Assembly: GCA_934438135.1 (NCBI GenBank)
Contig: CAKSBP010000015.1
Location: forward strand, 1 to 64,000
Reading direction: 5' to 3'
From: an uncultured Clostridium sp.
Lineage (GTDB): Bacteria; Bacillota; Clostridia; Lachnospirales; Lachnospiraceae
DNA length: 64,000 nt
Below, piece by piece: positions 43,108 through 51,028 of the stretch. Position 1 is the first letter of the stretch. Every line of letters starts with the position of its first letter. Under the pieces are notes generated by a model. It was given only the letters and a program-made list of their open reading frames with translations, had not been told where the DNA came from and ran no database searches. The translations under genes and the position numbers were made by a program.

Positions 43108-43525
43108 CTGCCTAAAATTGTTTCACTTGGCTTATTTGTAAAAATAAATATCCAGTTTGTAAGAAAGTCGTAAGAAAATAAACCCATTATGACAAAACCG
43201 TGACATAATTTTGCCATAAACAAAGTGCATTATATAAGCATGTCGAAGGTAAGCGGGATAGCTTACATGACAAGAGACGCTGTTCTATTCCGCAAAATAA
43301 GGGAATAGGATGCAATGGATATATATAGCATAACATGAAAATAATGGATAAAAATGCTTGACCTTTATTATGAATGTTGCTATAATCATCTTGTTATTGG
43401 AACGATTATATTTCGATGTAGAATACATAGTAATTCCTTGATTCTTATAGGATTTGGATGAACTGTATTCTCATAGTGCAGAGAAGTATAATATTAACCC
43501 AAATTATTAAGGAGGAAGAAAGAAT
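43108..43525 (+). other. Long leader region of the Ig-like surface protein
   Basis: This 418-base stretch has no gene. It holds a short inverted repeat (CTATTCC at 43285-43291, GGAATAG at 43302-43308), the strong promoter at 43358-43386, and an untranslated leader of about 130 bases after it. I recognise no riboswitch. Long stable leaders are common for highly expressed surface-protein messages. Confidence 0.6.
43358..43386 (+). promoter_or_regulatory. Strong promoter of the surface-protein gene
   Basis: TTGACC at 43358-43363, a 17-base spacer and a perfect TATAAT at 43381-43386; near-consensus, as expected for an abundant product. Confidence 0.82.
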
Positions 43526-46372
43526 ATGAAGAAATTTGCAAAGAAATTAGCATTTGTGCTTGCATTAACAACAGCTGTAACATCATTTGATGCACCAGCT
43601 ATTACAACAAGCGCAGCAAGCAAAATTGTTTTAAAGAGCGGAGCAGCAGCACCTAGTACAATTTACGCTGGTCACTCTTACTCATTAAAAGTTGCTGGAA
43701 CAAAAGTAAAATTCTATTCCAGTAATAAAGCAGTTGCAACTATCGGAGCTACAACAGGTAAATTAAAAGCTGTTAAAGCTGGTAAAGTTAAAGTTACTGC
43801 AAAATCTACAAAGACAGGTAAAGCTGTAGCTACAAAGACATTTACAGTTAACCAGAGAGCAACATCTGTAACAACAGATGCTACTGAATTAAACTTAAAT
43901 GCAAAAGACACAGCTGTAATCAAAGCTACATTAGCTCCTGCTACATCAACAGATGCTGTAAGATTTTATTCTTCAGATAAAACTGTTGCTACCGTTGGTG
44001 CTACAAGTGGTAAAGTAACAGCAGTAGCTGATGGTACAGCTACAATCAAAGTTTACGCAAAAGCTACAAAAGCTACAGCAAACTCAAGCAAATACAATAA
44101 AGTTGCTACAGTTACAGTAAACGTTGGTGCTAAATTAGATGCAGTAGCTCAGACATCTACAACAGAATTAAAAGCTACTTTCAAAACAGACATGAAATCT
44201 TATAATGTAAAAGCTTCTGATTTCACAGTTACAAATGACGAGACAAAGACAAATGTTGCTGTTAAGTCTGTAAAAGTTGAAGGAAAAGAAGTTACATTAA
44301 CAACATTTGCTGATATCAAAGATGGAAAAACATATACAGTAACTTATGGAAAAGCATCTGCACAGTTCACAGCAACTGATGGAAAGATTGCATCTGTAAC
44401 AGTTGATCCTACAACAGTTACATATCAGACATTAACAAAAATCTATGCAGTAGCTAAAGATGCTAACGGCGTAGTAGTTGGAAAATACGCTTATGGCGAA
44501 TCTAATACAGATGGTATTGAAATTACATTATCCACACAGGATGGTTATATTTCTGACGGAAGCTTATACCTGAACTCCTTAAAGAGTACAGCAACAGCTA
44601 AAGTTACATACCATACTTATAAATATGAAAATGGTACAGAAGTTGGAGCTCTTACATCTGGTGATGTTACAATTACAGCAACAGATAAGAGTGCTGTAAC
44701 ATCCAGTGGAATTACTTATACAATCGCTGATAAAAAACCAAGTTTTACATCAGCTTCTTACAAACAGAACACAACATTAGTAAAAGATGAGGCTGGAAAT
44801 AAAGCATACTTTAAGATTGCTGATGCAGCTGGAAAAGAAATCGCTAACTATAGCGGATATACAGTATCTTCATCTGATACAAATGTATTATTATTAAGCA
44901 AAGATACACTTGACAATGATCACAGTGTTGGAGTTACAGGTGTAAAAGTTGGTTCTGCATATATTGTAGTTAAAAATGCTGCAACAAAAGCAGTTGTTGC
45001 TACATTACCTGTAACAGTAGGAGCAGAAAGAAAAGCTTCTTCTATGACAGTAGATACAACATCCTTTACATTATCTGCAACAACAAAAGAAACAAAAGAT
45101 GTAAAAGTAACTGTAAAGGATCAGTATGGTAAAAATATGACTGCAAAAGCAGCGGACATCAAAGTTCAAAATCAGACTAAACCAGCAGGTGCAGATGATA
45201 TTGCAACAGCAGGTGAAAATAAAGTTACATTTGCAGCTTTAGAAGATTCAAAAACAGGTTCTTATGTATACAAAGTAACATATGGAACTTTCTCAACATA
45301 TATTACAGTTACAGTAGCAGCAAAAGATGCAACAAAAGAAGTTACATTTGATAATGTAATAAGTGCAACAGAAGTTGATTCTACAATCGCAGCTGATGCA
45401 ACAAAAGATAATGTTGCTAAATCTGTTGATTTAACAGTTGGTGTATATCAGGGTGCTTTAATTGGAACAACTCCAGTTGCAGCAACAGCAAATGTACCAA
45501 TTGCAACTAACTATACTTATACAGGCTCAACAGTTACAATTAAAGATAGCAAGGGCAATGATGTAACAAAAGATTACTACAAAGATGGAAAGATTAATGT
45601 AGTATCTGTAAAAGAAGAGGCACCAGCAGCAACAACAGAAGCACCAGCAGTAACATCTGCAGCACCAGCAGTAACATCAGAAGCGCCAGCAGCAACATCA
45701 GAAGCGCCAGCAGTAACATCAGAAGCACCAGCAACATCAGAAGCACCAACAGTAACATCAGAAGCGCCAGCAGCAACATCAGAAGCACCAGCAACATCAG
45801 AAGCGCCAGCAGCAACATCAGAAGCACCAGCAACATCAGAAGCACCAACAGCATCAGGAGCAGCTAAAATAGGGATACTAGCAACATCAGAAGCACCAGC
45901 AACATCTGCAGCACCAGCAACATCTGCAGTACCAACAGCATCTGCTTCAACAACACCTGTTACACCTTCAACTGTTGTAACAAAGATGCCAGCTGGAACA
46001 TATACAGTATCTATTAGTACTACTATCGAAAAAGCAGCTCAAGGTGCAGAAAAAGCAAAAACAATTAAAGTTGATAAGACATATTCCTTTACTGTAAAGG
46101 ATAGCCAGACAACACCTACTATTGTAGCTACTGACGATGCTAAGACAGCAGCTAAAGATATGACAGATGCAGCATCTATTGTAAAAGCAGCTTACAAAGT
46201 AGTTTATGATGGAAGCGAATATCCAGCAGAAATTGATCCAGAAAATACAAAGATGTACATTGGTTCAAATGTAGCATCTTTCAGCAAGATTACATTCCTT
46301 GTTCCTATCAATGATAATATTAAAGTTGCATATGCAGTAACAGATGGTTTATTCTCAGTTCCTCTTGCATAA
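43526..46372 (+). CDS. Secreted Ig-like (Big_2) surface protein with repeat tract
   Basis: A 948-residue exported protein. A signal peptide covers about residues 1-30 (FAKKLAFVLALTTAVTS). Two Big_2-type Ig-like domains follow: residues about 35-112 (FYSSNKAVATIGATTGKLKAVKAG) and 113-200 (FYSSDKTVATVGATSGKVTAVADG). Further beta-rich domains reach residue 695. A tract of 6- and 7-residue SEAPAT/SEAPAVT units covers about residues 698-810, then a last beta domain. No LPXTG, SLH or other anchor is visible. Codon choice is strikingly uniform (ACA, GCA, GTT, AAA), and with the near-consensus promoter and AAGGAGG site this suggests very high expression, perhaps as a main surface protein. Confidence 0.85.
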   Translation: MKKFAKKLAFVLALTTAVTSFDAPAITTSAASKIVLKSGAAAPSTIYAGHSYSLKVAGTKVKFYSSNKAVATIGATTGKLKAVKAGKVKVTAKSTKTGKAVATKTFTVNQRATSVTTDATELNLNAKDTAVIKATLAPATSTDAVRFYSSDKTVATVGATSGKVTAVADGTATIKVYAKATKATANSSKYNKVATVTVNVGAKLDAVAQTSTTELKATFKTDMKSYNVKASDFTVTNDETKTNVAVKSVKVEGKEVTLTTFADIKDGKTYTVTYGKASAQFTATDGKIASVTVDPTTVTYQTLTKIYAVAKDANGVVVGKYAYGESNTDGIEITLSTQDGYISDGSLYLNSLKSTATAKVTYHTYKYENGTEVGALTSGDVTITATDKSAVTSSGITYTIADKKPSFTSASYKQNTTLVKDEAGNKAYFKIADAAGKEIANYSGYTVSSSDTNVLLLSKDTLDNDHSVGVTGVKVGSAYIVVKNAATKAVVATLPVTVGAERKASSMTVDTTSFTLSATTKETKDVKVTVKDQYGKNMTAKAADIKVQNQTKPAGADDIATAGENKVTFAALEDSKTGSYVYKVTYGTFSTYITVTVAAKDATKEVTFDNVISATEVDSTIAADATKDNVAKSVDLTVGVYQGALIGTTPVAATANVPIATNYTYTGSTVTIKDSKGNDVTKDYYKDGKINVVSVKEEAPAATTEAPAVTSAAPAVTSEAPAATSEAPAVTSEAPATSEAPTVTSEAPAATSEAPATSEAPAATSEAPATSEAPTASGAAKIGILATSEAPATSAAPATSAVPTASASTTPVTPSTVVTKMPAGTYTVSISTTIEKAAQGAEKAKTIKVDKTYSFTVKDSQTTPTIVATDDAKTAAKDMTDAASIVKAAYKVVYDGSEYPAEIDPENTKMYIGSNVASFSKITFLVPINDNIKVAYAVTDGLFSVPLA
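45620..45940 (+). repeat. 18/21-base coding repeats (SEAPAT / SEAPAVT units)
   Basis: Direct repeats with the core GCACCAGCAACATCAGAA (18 bases), or the 21-base form with GTA or GCA added, encode a Ser/Glu/Ala/Pro/Thr stalk. One 21-base slot at 45860-45880 encodes AAKIGIL instead. Such tracts expand and contract by slippage. Confidence 0.85.
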
Positions 46373-46399
46373 TTGAATTAGACCATATAATAGATGAAG

Positions 46400-46435
46400 A
46401 ACTCCAGGGGTTATTCCTTGGAGTTTTTCTTTTGC
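46400..46435 (+). terminator. Terminator after the surface-protein gene
   Basis: AACTCCA pairs with TGGAGTT, extended by a few more pairs, followed by TTTCTTTT. Confidence 0.85.
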
Positions 46436-46543
46436 CCAAAACTTTCAGGGAAAACATTTGATTATTACCACACTTTTACCACATTTCAAAAGTACTCTAA
46501 TACTGTATTGATATAAACAATAAAGAAAGGACTTGTTGTAATC

Positions 46544-48445
46544 GTGAAGAAAACTAGTAACAGATGGAAACAATATGTGCTTTGTTTTCTGCTCTTTTTC
46601 GGTATTACTACTGCTTTACATACTACAAAGGTAGAAGCTTCCTATTGCAACTCAGGAGAACTCAAAATTACTTTCCTGTATGTGGGTCAGGGAGATTCTA
46701 TGCTTCTTCAAAGTGAAGGAAAAACAATGCTGGTAGATGCCGGAAAGAATGAGAATGGAAGTGCAGTGGTACAGTGTCTGAAAGAAAACGATATTGATTA
46801 TCTGGATTATGTGGTAATTACGCATGATCATGCCGATCATATTGGAGGATTCAATCATGTATTTAAAAGTGTTAAAGTAGGTAAAATTTTTCGGACATCA
46901 GAACGCTATAATATCGAAGCTAATTGTTCCACAGTCAATCAGATGATTGATAATCTGTATGTGCCGGTAGAAGTACCAACACCAGGAGAAACACTTTCTT
47001 TTGGAAGTGCTACGATTCAGTTTATCGCACCAAATAGAAACAATTATAGTTCCTATAATGATTATTCTATCGTAATGAGGGTTGTGAACGGACAGAACTC
47101 GTTTCTGTTGGCAGGGGATGCAGAAGCAACATCTGAGGCAGAGATGCTCAAGTCTGGCTTTACATTGAAATCGGATGTATTGAAAGTCGGACATCATAGT
47201 GCGTTGACCTCATCTACACAGGCATTTTTAGATGCAGTTGATCCAACTGTATCTGTTATCTCCTGCGATTCTGCTGGTGAAGCAGGGTTTCCAAGGCTTG
47301 GAACAATTGACAAGCTGACTAAGACAAATATCTATCGTACCGATTATTCTGGGAATATTACTATGGTCAGTGATGGAACCCATATTACTACTGAAGATGT
47401 AGAACCATATTTTTATGCAAATTCTGACTTTGATGCGACGACAGGCGAAATTACTAGAACCATTGAAGAAGAAAGTGGTGTGCTGGGAAAAATAGCAGTG
47501 GAATCTGGATATAGTGAAATGCATTTAGATAATATATCCGATGATGAAGATTATGGTCTGGTTATTACAGAGCCACTGAAACTGAAATTTACAGCAGACA
47601 GTGGTGTTTACAAATTGGACAGTATAGAATATGCTCTGTCAGATGCGGGAGATTCTGTTGATATTGATGATATGGACTGGAATGATACAAAAAACGGTGA
47701 GATTACTTTAAATGATGACTTTTCAGGATGTATCTATGTGAAATATGAAAACCAGTTAGGAAATATTGTAGTTCGAAAAACGACTGGTTTTACCTTGGAC
47801 TGTAAGGCACCAGAAAGTACAAAGGTAACATCCAATGTAACAGGTCTTAAGTTGGAAGCACCAACAGCCGCAAATACATATACTGCATATAGCACAACAT
47901 ATCCAACAATCAAGTTTTCCTGCAAATATGGAATCAGCGGAAAAGGCTGTATTGAATACATGCTTGTGAAGAGAGGAGAGGCTTTTATTCCTGAGGATGA
48001 ATGGATTGAAGGAACAAGTGTTACACTAAAGGATAACTTCATTGGAAGGATTTATGTACGCTTTACGGATGGAGCGGGAAACGTGAAGATTCTCAAGACT
48101 ACGGGATTTAAATGGATTAAGTCAGTACCAATTAATACAGCGGTAAAATCTATTTCTGAATCCGTTGGGTTGATTAACTTTTCTGCAAAAAGTCCAAATA
48201 CAGCGGCATTAACCGCAGGTGAACGTACATTAGCCTTTAGTGCTGATTTTGGCTATGGTGGAAAGAAGAGTATCCAGTACCAGCTGGTGAAGAAAGGATC
48301 CGTCTATAAATCAGCAGGAAGCTGGGTATCAGGCAGTAAGGTGACACTGAAAAAAGGATTTGTTGGAACCGTATATGTGAAATTTGTAGATAAAGCAAAT
48401 CATAGTGTCGTGAAAAAGACAAATCTGCTTCATGTGAAAGCATAG
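46544..48445 (+). CDS. Secreted metallo-beta-lactamase-fold hydrolase (ComEC catalytic-domain-like) with three C-terminal repeats
   Basis: A 633-residue secreted protein starting at GTG. The signal peptide is residues 1-32. An MBL domain (residues about 38-270) resembles the soluble hydrolase domain of ComEC: FLYVGQGDSMLL, the metal motif THDHADH at 93-99, AGDAEATSEAEML and VGHHSALTSS. Three homologous beta units then start near residues 344, 454 and 562, each with the pattern SIEY or IQYQLVK...W...VTL...F.G.IYVKF...G..V. They may bind wall glycans. AAAGGA lies 13 bases before the GTG. The substrate is unknown; a secreted nuclease or phosphodiesterase is plausible. Confidence 0.85.
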   Translation: MKKTSNRWKQYVLCFLLFFGITTALHTTKVEASYCNSGELKITFLYVGQGDSMLLQSEGKTMLVDAGKNENGSAVVQCLKENDIDYLDYVVITHDHADHIGGFNHVFKSVKVGKIFRTSERYNIEANCSTVNQMIDNLYVPVEVPTPGETLSFGSATIQFIAPNRNNYSSYNDYSIVMRVVNGQNSFLLAGDAEATSEAEMLKSGFTLKSDVLKVGHHSALTSSTQAFLDAVDPTVSVISCDSAGEAGFPRLGTIDKLTKTNIYRTDYSGNITMVSDGTHITTEDVEPYFYANSDFDATTGEITRTIEEESGVLGKIAVESGYSEMHLDNISDDEDYGLVITEPLKLKFTADSGVYKLDSIEYALSDAGDSVDIDDMDWNDTKNGEITLNDDFSGCIYVKYENQLGNIVVRKTTGFTLDCKAPESTKVTSNVTGLKLEAPTAANTYTAYSTTYPTIKFSCKYGISGKGCIEYMLVKRGEAFIPEDEWIEGTSVTLKDNFIGRIYVRFTDGAGNVKILKTTGFKWIKSVPINTAVKSISESVGLINFSAKSPNTAALTAGERTLAFSADFGYGGKKSIQYQLVKKGSVYKSAGSWVSGSKVTLKKGFVGTVYVKFVDKANHSVVKKTNLLHVKA

Positions 48446-48487
48446 AAAAAGAGGCCGTCATTCCCAGAGAAAGACGGTCTCTTTTTT
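48446..48487 (+). terminator. Terminator after the MBL-fold gene
   Basis: AAAAAGAG-CCGTC pairs with GACGG-CTCTTTTT with one G/T wobble, followed by a T-run. Confidence 0.9.
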
Positions 48488-48532
48488 ATACCAGAAAGAA
48501 ACAACCGGAATCGTTGGGAAAGTCATCAAACA

Positions 48533-48561
48533 TTGACTTTTACTAACGTGTGATATATTAT
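48533..48561 (+). promoter_or_regulatory. Promoter of the wall-polymer locus
   Basis: TTGACT at 48533-48538, a 17-base spacer and TATTAT at 48556-48561, about 55 bases before the first gene. It probably drives all six genes to 57042. Confidence 0.72.
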
Positions 48562-48616
48562 AGTAAGGACATTGAAATTAGGAATAAGTGGATACACTTA
48601 TAAAGGAGTAAAAGAG

Positions 48617-50998
48617 ATGAAACTTCGGAATGTAGTTAAAAAGTGTAAGGTGATTGCGCTAAATTCATACTATGCACACTGTTACTATAAGAAAGGCTTA
48701 CGAGATGATTTGATTTTGGTGGAGTCCAAAAATGGCAATGATTTAGCAGGCAACATGTTTCACATTTTGAAAGAAGTTACAGGTGATGATTATAAGGACT
48801 ACAAGGTGCTTTTATCCTGTAGTAACCGAAAACGTGACGAGATTAAAGAGAGACTTGACAAGTATCAGATAAAAAATTATTCATTTGTAGCGACTAACAC
48901 ACGTGAATACTATAAAATGCTTGCTACTGCCAAGTATCTGTTTACAGATACATCCTTTACAAGAACATATGTGAAAAAGGAAGGCCAGATTATAACGAAT
49001 ACCTGGCATGGAACCCCTCTTAAGTACATGGGACGTGATGTAGCCGACCGTGCATATGCCATGGGCAATGTGCAGAGAAATTTACTGTATGCAGATTATC
49101 TTGTATACCCAAATGATTATATGAAAGAAAAGATGGTAGAAGCATATCATCTAGACAAGTCGTATGAAGGAATTATTTTAAATGAGGGTTATCCAAGAAA
49201 CTCTGTATTTTTTGACAAAGAGGCAGGAAGTTCTATCCGTAGTGAATTAGGAATAGAAGATAAAAAGATTTTCATTTATATGCCTACCTGGAGAGGAACT
49301 TTAACCAATAAAAATACAGACCATCTGCTGGCAATTACAGAATACTTATTTAACCAGCTGGATAAACAGCTGAACGACGGACAGATCGTTTATGTAAAGC
49401 TTCATCCATTCATTAGTAAAGGAATTGATTTAAGCAAATACGAACATATTAAAGAATATCCGTCCCAGTATGATGCATACGAATTTATGAATATATGTGA
49501 TGGTTTGATTACAGACTATTCCAGTGTGTTTTATGATTTTGCAAATACAGGTAAAAAGATAATTTTATGGGCGTACGATGAAACCGAATATTTAGGAGAG
49601 CGTGGAGTTTATGTAAATATTAATGATTATCCATTCCCGGTAGTAAAACGTGTGGAAGAACTGGTACGTGAACTGAATATGCCAAAGACTTACGATGACA
49701 CGGAATTCAGACGTCAATGCTGTACGTATGACGGACCAGATGCAGCAAAACGTATCTGTGCACATGTTATTAAGGGACAAAAAGTATGTAAGGAAGAGAA
49801 AATTAATACAGATGGCAGGAAGAAAGTGTTAATGTATGGTTCAGCACTTGCACAGAATGGTTTAACTACTTCTCTTTTAAATCTGTTTGAAAATATTGAT
49901 ACCTCCAAGAGAGACTATTTTGTTTCTTTTACAGAGATGGCAGTGAAGAAACAGCCAATGAGAGTATCCAAGATACCAAGAGACGTTTCTATTATGCCAA
50001 TGAGCAGTGATGCCAGCTTTACGATTTTTGAAGCATTAGCATATCTAATGTATTTTAAGAAAGATATCAGCAATCGCTTTACGAAAAAATATTTAGATAG
50101 ACTCTACAATAGAGAACTGATAAAACATTTCGGCGGCACTAAGTTTGATTATTTTATTCAGTTTGCGGGATATGAGAAGAAGATTATTAATATGTTCCAG
50201 CGTTTCGACGGACCAAGATTTATTTATGTTCACAATGATATGGTTGCTGAAATGAATACGAGAAGAAACCAGCACCGTTTAACCTTAGAGTCTGCTTATC
50301 GCAATTATGATAAGGTAGCAGTTGTAACACAGGATATTGTTCCTGCTACGGTTTCTATTAGTAATAAGGAAGATAATATTGTTGTTGTAAACAACTGTCA
50401 TGCTCACAAAGAAATTCGTAGGAGAGCAGAAATGCCGGTTGCATTTGATCCAAATACTGCATGCAATGTTTCCTTTGAAGAATTAGAAGATGTACTAAAC
50501 AGTGATAAAAAGAAGTTCATTACAATAGGAAGATACTCACCGGAAAAAGGACATATGATGCTGATGGAAGCCTTTGAACGTTTCACAGAAGAATATCCGG
50601 ATACTGTTTTGATTATTATTGGAGGACATGGAGCACTTTGGAGACAGACATTTAAATATGCCAGTGCATCCAAGGCTCAGATTATCACCATCCGTGCCAT
50701 GAGCAATCCGATGCCAATCTTAAAGAAATGCGATTTATTCATTCTTTCTTCTGTTTACGAAGGACTTGGTCTTACTATGTTAGAGGCAGATGCCCTTGGT
50801 ATTCCAAGCATGTCAACAGATATTGTTGGTCCACAGGGATTCATGAGAGAGTTCGGTGGATATCTGGTAGAACCAAGCGAAGACGGCCTTGTCAAAGGTA
50901 TGGAAGCATTTATGAATGGTAAAGTGAAAGCTATGAATGTAGATTATGAGAAATACAATAAGCGGGCAGTGGCTCAGTTTGAAAGCTTATTTCAATAA
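48617..50998 (+). CDS. Fusion of CDP-glycerol glycerophosphotransferase and GT4 glycosyltransferase
   Basis: A 793-residue two-enzyme protein. Residues 1-390 are a CDP-glycerol glycerophosphotransferase: TWHGTPLKYMGRD (catalytic His), YMPTWRGTLTN, VKLHPFISKG and LITDYSSVFYDFANTGKKI. Residues about 400-793 are a GT-B glycosyltransferase of family 4: FITIGRYSPEKGHMMLMEAF, LIIIGGHG and SSVYEGLGLTMLEADALGIP with the EX7E pattern. The start at 48617 is supported by AAAGGAG 8 bases upstream; an upstream TTG at 48572 lacks a good site. The fusion suggests a repeating unit of sugar plus glycerol phosphate made by one polypeptide. A TagGH-type exporter follows in the same operon. Confidence 0.9.
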   Translation: MKLRNVVKKCKVIALNSYYAHCYYKKGLRDDLILVESKNGNDLAGNMFHILKEVTGDDYKDYKVLLSCSNRKRDEIKERLDKYQIKNYSFVATNTREYYKMLATAKYLFTDTSFTRTYVKKEGQIITNTWHGTPLKYMGRDVADRAYAMGNVQRNLLYADYLVYPNDYMKEKMVEAYHLDKSYEGIILNEGYPRNSVFFDKEAGSSIRSELGIEDKKIFIYMPTWRGTLTNKNTDHLLAITEYLFNQLDKQLNDGQIVYVKLHPFISKGIDLSKYEHIKEYPSQYDAYEFMNICDGLITDYSSVFYDFANTGKKIILWAYDETEYLGERGVYVNINDYPFPVVKRVEELVRELNMPKTYDDTEFRRQCCTYDGPDAAKRICAHVIKGQKVCKEEKINTDGRKKVLMYGSALAQNGLTTSLLNLFENIDTSKRDYFVSFTEMAVKKQPMRVSKIPRDVSIMPMSSDASFTIFEALAYLMYFKKDISNRFTKKYLDRLYNRELIKHFGGTKFDYFIQFAGYEKKIINMFQRFDGPRFIYVHNDMVAEMNTRRNQHRLTLESAYRNYDKVAVVTQDIVPATVSISNKEDNIVVVNNCHAHKEIRRRAEMPVAFDPNTACNVSFEELEDVLNSDKKKFITIGRYSPEKGHMMLMEAFERFTEEYPDTVLIIIGGHGALWRQTFKYASASKAQIITIRAMSNPMPILKKCDLFILSSVYEGLGLTMLEADALGIPSMSTDIVGPQGFMREFGGYLVEPSEDGLVKGMEAFMNGKVKAMNVDYEKYNKRAVAQFESLFQ

Positions 50999-51028
50999 AC
51001 AATGATGGATTACAGAAAAGAGGTTACT

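Noticed and set aside
43108..43357. c-di-GMP riboswitch before the surface-protein gene
   Set aside because: The region has a short hairpin but not the conserved aptamer sequences of either known class.
45594..45854. Minus-strand frame coding for a long leucine/valine-rich stretch
   Set aside because: It is the antisense shadow of the Ser/Glu/Ala/Pro/Thr repeat tract, with no ribosome site or family resemblance.
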